5,938 nt of DNA from JAFGPJ01 sp964439135 (GCA_964439135.1 CAYTNN010000251.1:1-5938); one strand, 5' to 3'; counted from the stretch's first letter, positions 1-5,938 are shown. Program-made: numbers and translations. The notes: generated by a model not told the origin, from the sequence alone.

Positions 1-728
1 GTGGTCCTGCTGATTGGAATAGGATCGGTATAAGCCGTGCCGGATGAGGATCCACGTGCAGTAGGTTGATATGGTTCGCTTCCATCGAGCGAGTAGTAAA
101 TAATCGCATCTTCGGTTTCAGTGGCGAGCGTAAGATAGAACAACTCGTCATAAAAGCCGCGTTTGTGACTGAACTCGATATCGGAAACAAAGCCCTCATA
201 GACGCCGACATTTTGCTCTCCAGGGCTGGGGGAACCGAAGGCCTGCCAGTAGTCGCCGGCGTCGGGGTACCGGCCGTAGGAAATGTCGTCGGCCTGCTCG
301 CCGAAGGTGACGCTGTCGATTTGAGTGACGCCGTCGCTGTCGAAAAGGCCAATCTCCTCGCCGGCGGCGCCGAGTTTGAAATTAGCGTGCAGCCCGGCAT
401 CGGTCGTATCATTGTCGGCCCAAATCAACAGGTAGCCGCCTGCGGGAATTGTCGTTAAGGCGGAATTACTGCTCGGAATCCACCACTTGGTAGGAGCGGA
501 TAAGTTGTCCGTCAGATACATGCCGCCGATATCAATCGCATCGAGGCCGTAGTTGTGGATCTCGATCCAGTCGTCGTACTGGCCCTGCGGGTCCTGGATC
601 GTAGTGTTGTTGGACGCCATTAATTCGTTGATGACCAGCGTAGTTTCTGCAGCATTGGCCGAGCCGATCAAATATGTGAGCCACATAAAGGCCAAAATTG
701 GCAGGCGGATTTTCGTATTTCTGAGCAT
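1..728 (-). CDS. Exported lamin-tail-domain protein, N-terminal part (gene A, truncated by window edge)
   Basis: Reading leftward from an ATG at 728-726 there are 242 sense codons and the frame is still open at the window edge, so the gene is partial. Residues 1-26 form a clear Sec signal peptide (basic MLRNTKIR start, hydrophobic core around LPILAFMWLTYLIG, probable cleavage after SANA). Residues about 30-170 form a lamin tail domain: the NELMASNN opening, DDWIEIHN, YLTDN, IPAGGYLLIWAD, LGAAGEEIGLFD and YGRYPDAGDYW are its usual blocks. From about residue 177 an Fn3-associated/chitobiase C-terminal-type domain begins (FSHKRGFYD, then YYSLDGSEP). In related planctomycete proteins this order is usually followed by a CotH kinase-like domain, but that part lies outside the window. 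The Shine-Dalgarno is weak (AGGA 12 nt upstream of ATG), yet the signal peptide makes this start convincing. It lies 57 bp downstream of gene B on the same strand, so an operon is likely. Exact substrate and function are unknown. Confidence 0.9.
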   Translation of the reverse strand, partial: MLRNTKIRLPILAFMWLTYLIGSANAAETTLVINELMASNNTTIQDPQGQYDDWIEIHNYGLDAIDIGGMYLTDNLSAPTKWWIPSSNSALTTIPAGGYLLIWADNDTTDAGLHANFKLGAAGEEIGLFDSDGVTQIDSVTFGEQADDISYGRYPDAGDYWQAFGSPSPGEQNVGVYEGFVSDIEFSHKRGFYDELFYLTLATETEDAIIYYSLDGSEPYQPTARGSSSGTAYTDPIPISRT

Positions 729-785
729 AACCTGTTTGTTTCCTAATATATCGTATTTGTTTCTTTGTGTAATTCTACCGGGAAT
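729..785. other. Short B-A intergenic spacer
   Basis: These 57 bp between the gene B stop and the gene A start are AT-rich. I see no convincing terminator hairpin and only a weak ribosome-binding site. The 19 codons are all sense in the frame shared by B and A. Co-transcription of B and A is the simplest reading. Confidence 0.6.
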
Positions 786-3700
786 CTATGGATTAGAAGC
801 CGGAGTCGGTATAGCAGCCTGCCAGTTGCCGGGGTCATTGCCCGAATGATATTGGTCGGCAGATATTCTCTGCAGGGCATAACCCTTTCCGTCTGCGGCT
901 TCGGGCCAGGGTGACACATCCGAATAAATCACTTCGTCGACAATGACCCAGCAGACCGGGTCGCCCGGCAGGTCGGGAGCCTCGGGTTTTTTCAGGGCAA
1001 GCCGCTCGCCGTTATTGGAAAGGTTTCCCGACCAGGGCCCTGCGATATCCACGGCGGGAGTTAAAAGTCCCGTATTGTATGCAGTGGCGAAAGCGTTCAA
1101 CCTCGCGAGTTCTACAGCCGGGTCGAAACTTACAATTATTAATCTTCCTCCAGCAGGAATTGACGTATTGTCTTCGAATGTATAGTCAACGGCACCATCC
1201 AAACGCCAGGAGCCTTCGGAATTTTCAAGATAAATCGGGCTTGCCGTGGGATTGTATAACTCAATATACTCATCGTCAGTTTCATTGGCAGGGTGATACA
1301 TCAACTCGTCAATCATTAAATTCAGGATAGGATTATCGTTGGCCGAGTCACGAGAGGGCGTCATTTCAAGACAGTACGCATCGCCATCCGGATAGCGGCC
1401 TATGGATGTATTTATCAACTGGCCCTTGAAACTGATGCTGTCAACGACACGGTCCTCGGATGTGCCGGGCAGATATGAGAGAATCACGTCTTCCCCAGCC
1501 TTGTTCAGGCCGAATCCGCTGCTGATTGGATTATGAAAGCCTGTCACCTCGTCGAAACTAATATAGGAGTGGCCGGCGATATCAACCGCTGGGATAGCCC
1601 ATTTCCTCAGCTCGTCGATGTCATCACTGAGATACCAGTGATTCAGATTGATACTTGTCGCCGCCGTATTGTAGAGTTCTATCCAGTCGTTGGATTCGTG
1701 CTCGGGGAGTTGCGGATTGCGATAATCGGTATGAGCCATAATCTCGTTTAGTACAACGGTTGCTTCCGGCTCGGGATCGTCCGTGCCGGGAGAGCCGCCT
1801 ATGTAAGTGCTTGCGCGCCAGTTGCCGCCATAGTTGAGAGAGCCTTCGGGCTCGCCCGGAAGGGCCGATATCAAAGGCACGAGCGAATGACCTCCGCGTG
1901 CGGCGGCAAGCGGCCAGCCTCGAGAGTTATTGTAAGCGAATTCTGCAATGGTTCCGTTCCAGAGATCGATTAGGCTTATGGTTTCACCGGTGTTTGAAAG
2001 CTTGCCGCTATATTCGCCGGCTATTATAGCGGACAATCCCGCGCCGTAGCGAGACTCGAAAGCATCCTGGTTCCTGACCACAAGTACGAACTCACCGGCC
2101 CCAAGACTCGTGATGCTGCCATAGTTGAAATCGAATGTGATGCCGTCGATAAAAGAAACGGACGTCAAATCGATTGTCTCATCTCCGATGTTCTGCAATT
2201 CGACGAACTCGAACTCGTCATTGTCGGTAGAATCGTTAGCCGGTGGGTCGGCCGGATCATACATTACTTCTGTGATACGCAGATTATTCAACGTATAGGC
2301 CGCGAGCGGCTCACCGGTTACAAACTGTTGCGGCGCCGACCAGTGGCTCCAACGGCCGCTGTTATCTTTCATCCGGCAGCGAACCCGGTAGGTCCGGCCG
2401 ACTTTGACCTCGCTGGCGGGAATGGTTATGTCACTGTCGAAGTTTGCCATTTCTTCGCTTTCCCAGACAGCATCGATTTCGTACTTGCCTTCTGTGACCT
2501 GATAACTCGGGGGAATACTGCCGGGCTCGGCCAGCTCACCTGTCAGACGAACATCGATGAAGCAATCGGAACTGCTGGTGCGTGACATATTTTGCACCTG
2601 GATAGTGATTATGTTTTCGCCCTCGACAAGGTAGGTCGGTTCCGGCAGCACAAAAGTAAACCAGCTCTTCTCGGAAGAGTGGGCGCCGCTTGCGTAATCT
2701 TCATAGGACATGTTTTCCGAGGGCATATTCTCCTGCAGCACGAACGTGTCATTGATCCAGACATTGAATCCGTCGTCATACATCGCTTCCAGTATGAGAT
2801 TATCTATCGCTGCGAGGTTATCTATCGTAAACTTCTTGCGGATGAAGAAGGACGTGTGTGCATATCGCATGTCTTCCAGTGTGGTTCCCAGGAAAGATGT
2901 TGGTTCTCCCCAGCCGATAGGAGTTGCTCCTGTTTGCCATAGCGAATCGTCAAAAGATAATTCCCGCCATTCGGTCGTATCGGGCGAAGAAGCCTCCTGC
3001 GTACCTTTGAAGTATTTCCATTCGCTGCCGTCGGATATCAGCATGATGTCTTCATCCGGCAGCGCGACTTGTGAGCCTTCAGTGACCTCGGCGATTCGCC
3101 ATTTCATCGCGGAGAATGTGCCGTTGCCCTCTGGGTCGCTGAAGGGACTGGCCTCGAACGTCAGAGAATTAATCGGATAAGTTGAAGGACATGTCGCTGT
3201 AACGATGGGAGTGCGAGGTATCGAGGAATCTTCGAAATACGTATCGAATGCGCGGTTGTTCGAAACCGCATAGTTCTTCATGATCTGCACCATGCCCCGG
3301 AAGTCTTTAGTGGCGGCACGCTGATAGAAACGGCCCTGTCCGGCTTTGCTTCTGTTGATATAGTTGCTGGTCATAATCGGATTGTAGTCCCACATGGCCC
3401 GGTCCACTTCGACAAAAGTCGGGCCACCGGTCGGATGATCGATAATATCCGCAAGATCGTCAAGCACCTGATACAACTGGTCGGCGTTGTACAAAAGATC
3501 GTGAAATTCCCGGAGGCGATTCTGGTATTCGATCATAATGTTCGGATTGGAGAAGATGCTTGCCTGTCTCTTGAATACATCTTCACCGTTGCCGTACATA
3601 TTGTTTGCCCATGTCAGGTCCACATCCCACGACAGCATCGACCACTTATTGGTCTCGGGATTCAGATAGAAGAACCAGTTCTTGCCGTAGCCGATGTCGC

Positions 3701-5468
3701 CGTGGTGAATGCCTTCGACCACGCACCTGTAGCCATAGTATCCGGCAAGGTTGACATTTTGATCCCACCATGATTCTGAAGGTCTGCTATTGTATCCGCT
3801 CATAAAGGCGCTCAGATCGGAGCCGTTGGTAACATGTGTCGGTCCCTGATTGTTTAAGCTTCCTGAATTGTTCTCAATTTTATAGAGATTGCCGTCCGGC
3901 AGATTGTGCTCGTTCAGGAATCTTCCGTCCATTTGTTCGAGGGTCATGTAGAGGCCCCAGAAGTCGCCATCGTACTGCGTTGGCCCGGATTCAACAATCT
4001 CGTCAATAATACGGAAATGAAGCCAGTTGGTTTTAGATGCCTCGGAGCCCATCATGTTGAAAAGTTTGCAGGAGGCAGCCTCGAACATTCCCTGTTCTCC
4101 CCGATGCTCATAATCGCCCTGCTGGATGCATGCGGAGAAATTGAGTTTGTCCCATGTGGTATCGTACTTCCGGCCGTAATCATCCCGAGCCTGGAAGCTA
4201 TGCCCGCGGTTGAAGTCAAATTTCCACATATTCTTACCCATGGCGTATCGCCAGACGCCGCCGCGGGCACGGTAGCGGATGTGGTCGTATACTTTCCCAT
4301 CGTAAACGAGCGTGCCATACCATTTATAATCATCGCCCCCGTACCTCTCACCCCAGGTGCAATTTTCGACGTCCGTATTTTTGCTGATAAGTTGATAAAC
4401 GGGCAGACTCCGCATGACATCCGTGCCGTACTCAACTACTGGACTGACTCCCGGCTGGATGGCTCCGTACCATGCGGGAACCCCGTCGTATACGAAGTAA
4501 GCGAAATTCGGCTGCGGGTCGTCCATGTACGGCACCATGAGGCCGCGCCCGCCGCTATCGGTGACCGTAATACGATAGCGCAGAAGCCGGCGGTGGACCT
4601 GGATCGTGCCCGGAAGCTGGGCGCTGTAAATATCATCGCCGGCGGTTGCATCACCGTTGAGCCCGTCATCGAGCATCATAACGGTTGTCCAATTCGCATA
4701 GTATTGCGAATCTTGTATATTTATATAGCTGCCGGGTTCTACGACCTGATAGCTCAGAGTAACATCGTCTACGCCGTCGGCATCGGTAACCTTGGCGGTG
4801 ACTGTGACCACCTCACCTGATTTGGGCTGCTTTGGCGAATGGTTTACCTGGCGTATATGAGGCGGCGTGTTTTCGAGATAGACTATTTCGTTCTCTGCTG
4901 CCGGTGTGGGATGAGCCGAACGCCAGCTTCCGGCCAGGTCATTATCGCTGAACGGATTGACCAGTTGGATGGAATTTCCTTCGCCCGGCTGGTTGTCCGG
5001 CACGGAATCTCCTACGGTAGGCCATGGGAATCCGAGCTGATAATTGACTTGATCGATTTCGTCGCCGAAAGCGTTACACAGTTCGATATTTTCCCCGTTA
5101 TTGCTGAGTTTGCCATCGAACGGCCCGAACAACAAGTTGGGAGATACGGAAAGCCTGGAGGTGCTCCACTTGGCCTGGATATGGGCCGGATTTTGAGCCA
5201 CGATTACGTAGCCGCCCGCCGGCAGCGTAGCACCGGCGCCGAACCGATAAGAAATACCGCTTCGGAAGTACCAGCCCGACAGATCGATATCGTCGGCCGC
5301 TGTGTTGTGAAGCTCGATGAACTCGACTAACTGGGTTTTCACGTCGGGATCGTAGTGAATCTCGTTAATCACAACGCTGTAGTCCGCTGGAATGCCTAAA
5401 GCCATAGAACCGGCCAGGGCGGTAGTCAATACCAGAAATAGCCAGGATTTCCTCAATGATATGATCAC
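786..5468 (-). CDS. Large exported multidomain protein with CotH kinase-like domain and four lamin tail domains (gene B)
   Basis: This complete 1560-residue protein starts at GTG, chosen because AGGAAGGAG lies 7 nt upstream and a signal peptide follows at once (basic RKS, hydrophobic WLFLVLTTALAGSMA; cleavage near 23-25; no lipobox Cys). Approximate domains: LTD1 30-187; Ig-like 200-330; CotH kinase-like 350-745; fibronectin-III-like 750-808 plus 985-1052, interrupted by a jelly-roll/galactose-binding-like module 809-978 (WKYFKG, WRELSFDDSLW, FFIRKKF, YDDGFNVWIND, GENIITIQVQN); LTD2 1060-1222; LTD3 1236-1375; LTD4 1380-1555. CotH landmarks are present: K412/K416 (GKNMWKFDFNR), GLYMTLEQMD with E511, NLYKIE, candidate catalytic D591 (HHGDIGYGKN, N597) and metal-binding D615/D617 (WDVD). 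CotH of Bacillus phosphorylates spore-coat proteins; here there is no sign of spore biology, so kinase activity on exported or surface proteins is an inference. No C-terminal anchor, dockerin or PEP-CTERM is seen: the protein ends just after LTD4. It is preceded by its own promoter and followed after 57 bp by gene A. Confidence 0.95.
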   Translation of the reverse strand: MIISLRKSWLFLVLTTALAGSMALGIPADYSVVINEIHYDPDVKTQLVEFIELHNTAADDIDLSGWYFRSGISYRFGAGATLPAGGYVIVAQNPAHIQAKWSTSRLSVSPNLLFGPFDGKLSNNGENIELCNAFGDEIDQVNYQLGFPWPTVGDSVPDNQPGEGNSIQLVNPFSDNDLAGSWRSAHPTPAAENEIVYLENTPPHIRQVNHSPKQPKSGEVVTVTAKVTDADGVDDVTLSYQVVEPGSYINIQDSQYYANWTTVMMLDDGLNGDATAGDDIYSAQLPGTIQVHRRLLRYRITVTDSGGRGLMVPYMDDPQPNFAYFVYDGVPAWYGAIQPGVSPVVEYGTDVMRSLPVYQLISKNTDVENCTWGERYGGDDYKWYGTLVYDGKVYDHIRYRARGGVWRYAMGKNMWKFDFNRGHSFQARDDYGRKYDTTWDKLNFSACIQQGDYEHRGEQGMFEAASCKLFNMMGSEASKTNWLHFRIIDEIVESGPTQYDGDFWGLYMTLEQMDGRFLNEHNLPDGNLYKIENNSGSLNNQGPTHVTNGSDLSAFMSGYNSRPSESWWDQNVNLAGYYGYRCVVEGIHHGDIGYGKNWFFYLNPETNKWSMLSWDVDLTWANNMYGNGEDVFKRQASIFSNPNIMIEYQNRLREFHDLLYNADQLYQVLDDLADIIDHPTGGPTFVEVDRAMWDYNPIMTSNYINRSKAGQGRFYQRAATKDFRGMVQIMKNYAVSNNRAFDTYFEDSSIPRTPIVTATCPSTYPINSLTFEASPFSDPEGNGTFSAMKWRIAEVTEGSQVALPDEDIMLISDGSEWKYFKGTQEASSPDTTEWRELSFDDSLWQTGATPIGWGEPTSFLGTTLEDMRYAHTSFFIRKKFTIDNLAAIDNLILEAMYDDGFNVWINDTFVLQENMPSENMSYEDYASGAHSSEKSWFTFVLPEPTYLVEGENIITIQVQNMSRTSSSDCFIDVRLTGELAEPGSIPPSYQVTEGKYEIDAVWESEEMANFDSDITIPASEVKVGRTYRVRCRMKDNSGRWSHWSAPQQFVTGEPLAAYTLNNLRITEVMYDPADPPANDSTDNDEFEFVELQNIGDETIDLTSVSFIDGITFDFNYGSITSLGAGEFVLVVRNQDAFESRYGAGLSAIIAGEYSGKLSNTGETISLIDLWNGTIAEFAYNNSRGWPLAAARGGHSLVPLISALPGEPEGSLNYGGNWRASTYIGGSPGTDDPEPEATVVLNEIMAHTDYRNPQLPEHESNDWIELYNTAATSINLNHWYLSDDIDELRKWAIPAVDIAGHSYISFDEVTGFHNPISSGFGLNKAGEDVILSYLPGTSEDRVVDSISFKGQLINTSIGRYPDGDAYCLEMTPSRDSANDNPILNLMIDELMYHPANETDDEYIELYNPTASPIYLENSEGSWRLDGAVDYTFEDNTSIPAGGRLIIVSFDPAVELARLNAFATAYNTGLLTPAVDIAGPWSGNLSNNGERLALKKPEAPDLPGDPVCWVIVDEVIYSDVSPWPEAADGKGYALQRISADQYHSGNDPGNWQAAIPTPASNP
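804..2291 (-). repeat. Three consecutive lamin tail domains (LTD2-LTD4) at the C-terminus of gene B
   Basis: LTD2 is residues 1060-1222, LTD3 1236-1375 and LTD4 1380-1555. Each opens with a hydrophobic-(N/T/D)E(I/V/L)M block (ITEVMYDP, VLNEIMAH, MIDELMYHP) followed by an acidic (F/W/Y)(V/I)EL(Q/Y)N block. LTD2 and LTD4 share G-x-L-S-N-x-G-E with LTD1, whereas LTD3 has LNKAGED and a GRYPD block as in gene A. The DNA of the copies has diverged, so these are old duplications, not recent tandem repeats. Lamin tail domains are Ig-fold modules found in nuclear lamins and in many exported bacterial proteins, where binding roles are presumed. Confidence 0.85.
2313..3221 (-). other. Split fibronectin-III-like domain carrying a jelly-roll insertion in gene B
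   Basis: Residues 750-808 (PIVTATCP, FEASPFSDPEGNGTFSAMKWRIAEV) look like the first strands of a fibronectin-III-like domain, and residues 985-1052 (KYEIDAVWESE, ITIPASEVKVGRTYRVRCRM, GRWSHWSAPQQF) like its remaining strands. Between them, residues 809-978 form a galactose-binding-like/jelly-roll module with WRELSFDD, FFIRKKF, DDGFNVWIND and NIITIQVQN blocks. The domain names rest on motif recognition, not on a profile search. Confidence 0.6.
3234..4421 (-). other. CotH kinase-like domain within gene B
   Basis: Residues about 350-745 of the gene B product. The order of conserved blocks fits the CotH family of atypical secreted or spore-coat kinases: RYRARGG...GKNMWKFDFNR (lysine block), GLYMTLEQMDGRFL (conserved Glu), GNLYKIEN, VVEGIHHGD...KNWFFYLNPETNKW (catalytic Asp candidate and Asn) and LSWDVDLTW (metal-binding Asp pair, bases 3629-3618). 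The functional residues are therefore kept; assignment of individual roles is by family analogy. Confidence 0.85.
5381..5468 (-). other. Signal peptide region of gene B
   Basis: Residues 1-29 contain a basic start (LRKS), a hydrophobic core (WLFLVLTTALAG) and small residues before a likely signal-peptidase I site around SMA-LG or ALG-IP. The mature LTD1 begins with VVINEIHYDP directly afterwards. No cysteine is available for lipidation, so a soluble or wall-associated exported form is expected. Confidence 0.85.
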
Positions 5469-5475
5469 CTTTTAT

Positions 5476-5484
5476 CTCCTTCCT
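5476..5484 (-). promoter_or_regulatory. Strong Shine-Dalgarno of gene B
   Basis: AGGAAGGAG ends 7 nt before the GTG at 5468. It decides the start: the site is nearly ideal, and the signal peptide begins at this GTG. Confidence 0.85.
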
Positions 5485-5508
5485 AAGTTTCTTTTTCATC
5501 GTTTTGGT

Positions 5509-5561
5509 GTAGGAGCAATCCCATGTGATTGCCCAAGGCAGGCACGCAGGCCTGCCCCTAC
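5509..5561. repeat. REP/MITE-like folded repeat, 53 bp, in the leader of gene B
   Basis: The outer ends pair as GTAGGAGC (5509-5516) with GCCCCTAC (5554-5561), 7 of 8 matched. Inside are two hairpins: GCAATC (5515-5520) with GATTGC (5527-5532), and GGCAGGC (5537-5543) with GCCTGCC (5550-5556, 6-nt loop). Together they can form a three-way, cloverleaf-like fold. The GTAGGGGCA...GCCCCTAC style resembles short dispersed intergenic repeats seen in many bacterial genomes; copy number cannot be judged from one window. It sits between the predicted promoter and the start codon, so it would be transcribed in the gene B mRNA. Confidence 0.7.
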
Positions 5562-5592
5562 GGCCACGCGGTCATGGGGACTCCTTACGGAG
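5558..5592 (-). promoter_or_regulatory. Possible leader mini-ORF with its Shine-Dalgarno in a GUAA-loop hairpin
   Basis: In the predicted leader of gene B, CUCC-GUAA-GGAG (5592-5581) forms a 4-bp stem with a GNRA-type tetraloop. The 3' side is part of AAGGAG, which stands 5 nt before an ATG at 5575. That ATG opens a 5-codon ORF (Met-Thr-Ala-Trp-Pro, stop TAG at 5560-5558) ending at the edge of the folded repeat. This is a weak, speculative regulatory candidate, and it may simply be part of a longer dispersed repeat. Confidence 0.25.
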
Positions 5593-5614
5593 AACACAGC
5601 ACGCTTCGATAATC

Positions 5615-5644
5615 ATTCTAACATATAAAGAACCGTCGAGTCAA
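5615..5644 (-). promoter_or_regulatory. Predicted sigma70-like promoter of gene B with extended -10
   Basis: On the minus strand a TTGACT -35 box (5644-5639) is followed by an 18-bp spacer and a TAGAAT -10 box (5620-5615). TG stands one base before the -10 (TGTTAGAAT), making an extended -10. Each hexamer matches consensus at 5 of 6 positions. Transcription would begin near 5608, giving a leader of roughly 140 nt to the GTG. It is the only strong candidate I see in this intergenic region. Planctomycete promoters are less well defined than those of Escherichia coli, so the call is moderate. Confidence 0.6.
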
Positions 5645-5668
5645 CGCATTTCGGCATAAATTTAGGCC

Positions 5669-5726
5669 GTAGGGTGTGCATCGCACACCATTTATTGTCG
5701 ATGTTGGTGTGCAGTGCACACCCTAC
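5669..5726. repeat. Inverted repeat with 22-bp arms, 3 bp after the gene C stop
   Basis: Left arm 5669-5690 and right arm 5705-5726 are reverse complements at 20 of 22 positions, with a 14-nt loop. Each arm is itself close to palindromic (GGTGTGCATCGCACACC and GGTGTGCAGTGCACACC), so either two small hairpins or one long one can form. It begins 3 bp beyond the TAG of gene C and could stabilise or end that transcript. There is no U-run after the stem on the minus strand, so it is not a standard intrinsic terminator. It looks like a REP-type dispersed repeat. Confidence 0.75.
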
Positions 5727-5729
5727 CGT

Positions 5730-5938
5730 CTATTGATTCACTGAGGGAGCCTCGGCAACCCAGTTTTCGGGATCGTTGCTGTAGTCGGTCGGTACTTTCC
5801 GTGTGAGCGATTTACCGTAACCGTCCGGCTCGATTGGCCAGAGATCGATACCGCCGGGGCAATTCTCCAGATGGGAGCCGTCACTGTAATTGACCCTGTC
5901 GATACGGATGTATTGGCGCACGCCCTTTTTATCAACGT
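5730..5938 (-). CDS. C-terminal end of a lamin-tail-domain protein (gene C, 5' end outside window)
   Basis: The frame is open from the right edge of the window to a TAG at 5732-5730 and encodes about 68 residues, beginning VDKKGVRQYIRIDRV. The stretch RIDRVNYSDGS, then PGGIDLWP, DGYGKSLTR, YSNDPENWVAEAPS is the C-terminal block of a lamin tail domain. It matches in order the end of gene B (VDEVIYSD, WPEAADGKGYALQR, NDPGNWQAAIPTPAS). The GTG at 5921-5919 is in frame but is not the real start, because LTD sequence is already present upstream of it and no ribosome-binding site or signal peptide accompanies it. Like gene B, the protein stops a few residues after the domain, with no anchor. It is probably another large exported member of the same family; its other domains cannot be seen. 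Confidence 0.85.
   Translation of the reverse strand, partial: VDKKGVRQYIRIDRVNYSDGSHLENCPGGIDLWPIEPDGYGKSLTRKVPTDYSNDPENWVAEAPSVNQ

Noticed and set aside
786..788. TAG reassigned to an amino acid, fusing B to A
   Set aside because: No in-frame TAG occurs inside the 1560 codons of gene B, and gene A has its own signal peptide, as expected if TAG is a normal stop.
3906..4820. Long open frame of 304 codons on the plus strand, opposite the CotH region
   Set aside because: The minus strand here encodes recognisable CotH and Ig-like motifs in a continuous 1560-codon frame. The plus-strand product shows no domain and looks like an antisense shadow.
5392..5468. Lipoprotein signal for gene B
   Set aside because: The signal sequence has no cysteine in a lipobox position (TALAGSMALG), so a signal-peptidase I site is the better reading.
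5509..5726. CRISPR array or tRNA-like gene in the intergenic region
   Set aside because: The two repeat elements differ from each other and there are no regularly spaced identical repeats. The cloverleaf-like fold lacks the TTC loop, the anticodon arm arrangement and the length of a tRNA.
5669..5726. Standard Rho-independent terminator for gene C
   Set aside because: The hairpin is strong, but no run of T follows it on the minus strand, and the structure looks like a REP-type repeat. A role in transcript ending remains possible but is not supported directly.
5919..5921. GTG as the start of a 63-residue independent gene at the right edge
   Set aside because: The frame is open to the edge and the upstream residues belong to the same lamin tail domain; no ribosome-binding site or signal peptide precedes the GTG.

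Overview
The window most likely comes from a member of the Planctomycetota, probably a Phycisphaerae/Sedimentisphaerales-type anaerobe or a metagenome-assembled relative. This is inferred from protein style: large exported proteins built from lamin-tail domains (LTD), a CotH-type kinase domain, chitobiase-type Fn3-associated modules and jelly-roll modules are typical of that phylum. No taxonomic marker gene is present, so the assignment is tentative.

All real coding sequence lies on the minus strand. Reading in the direction of transcription (right to left): (C) 5938-5730 is the 3' end of a gene whose product ends in a lamin-tail domain. Then 5729-5469 is a 261-bp intergenic region with a 22-bp-arm inverted repeat just after the stop of C, a good sigma70-like promoter with an extended -10, a predicted leader of about 140 nt holding a small hairpin, a possible 5-codon mini-ORF and a folded REP/MITE-like repeat, and finally a strong Shine-Dalgarno. 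(B) 5468-786 is a complete 1560-residue exported protein: signal peptide, LTD1, Ig-like domain, CotH kinase-like domain with its key residues, a fibronectin-III-like domain that seems to be split by a jelly-roll insertion, then LTD2, LTD3 and LTD4. (A) 728-3 onward is the 5' end of another exported protein (signal peptide, LTD, start of an Fn3-associated/chitobiase C-terminal-type domain) that runs off the left edge.

The three genes look like a tandem array of secreted proteins of one broad family. B and A are separated by only 57 bp, have no visible terminator between them and are probably co-transcribed; C ends with a hairpin before a new promoter. Nothing here is a classical mobile element, CRISPR array or RNA gene. 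The most interesting points are the predicted exported CotH-type kinase with four lamin-tail domains, the nested domain insertion, the two LTD subtypes shared across the cluster, and the structured leader of gene B. The biological role of such proteins in Planctomycetota is not established; export, surface adhesion/scaffolding and extracytoplasmic phosphorylation are inferences.
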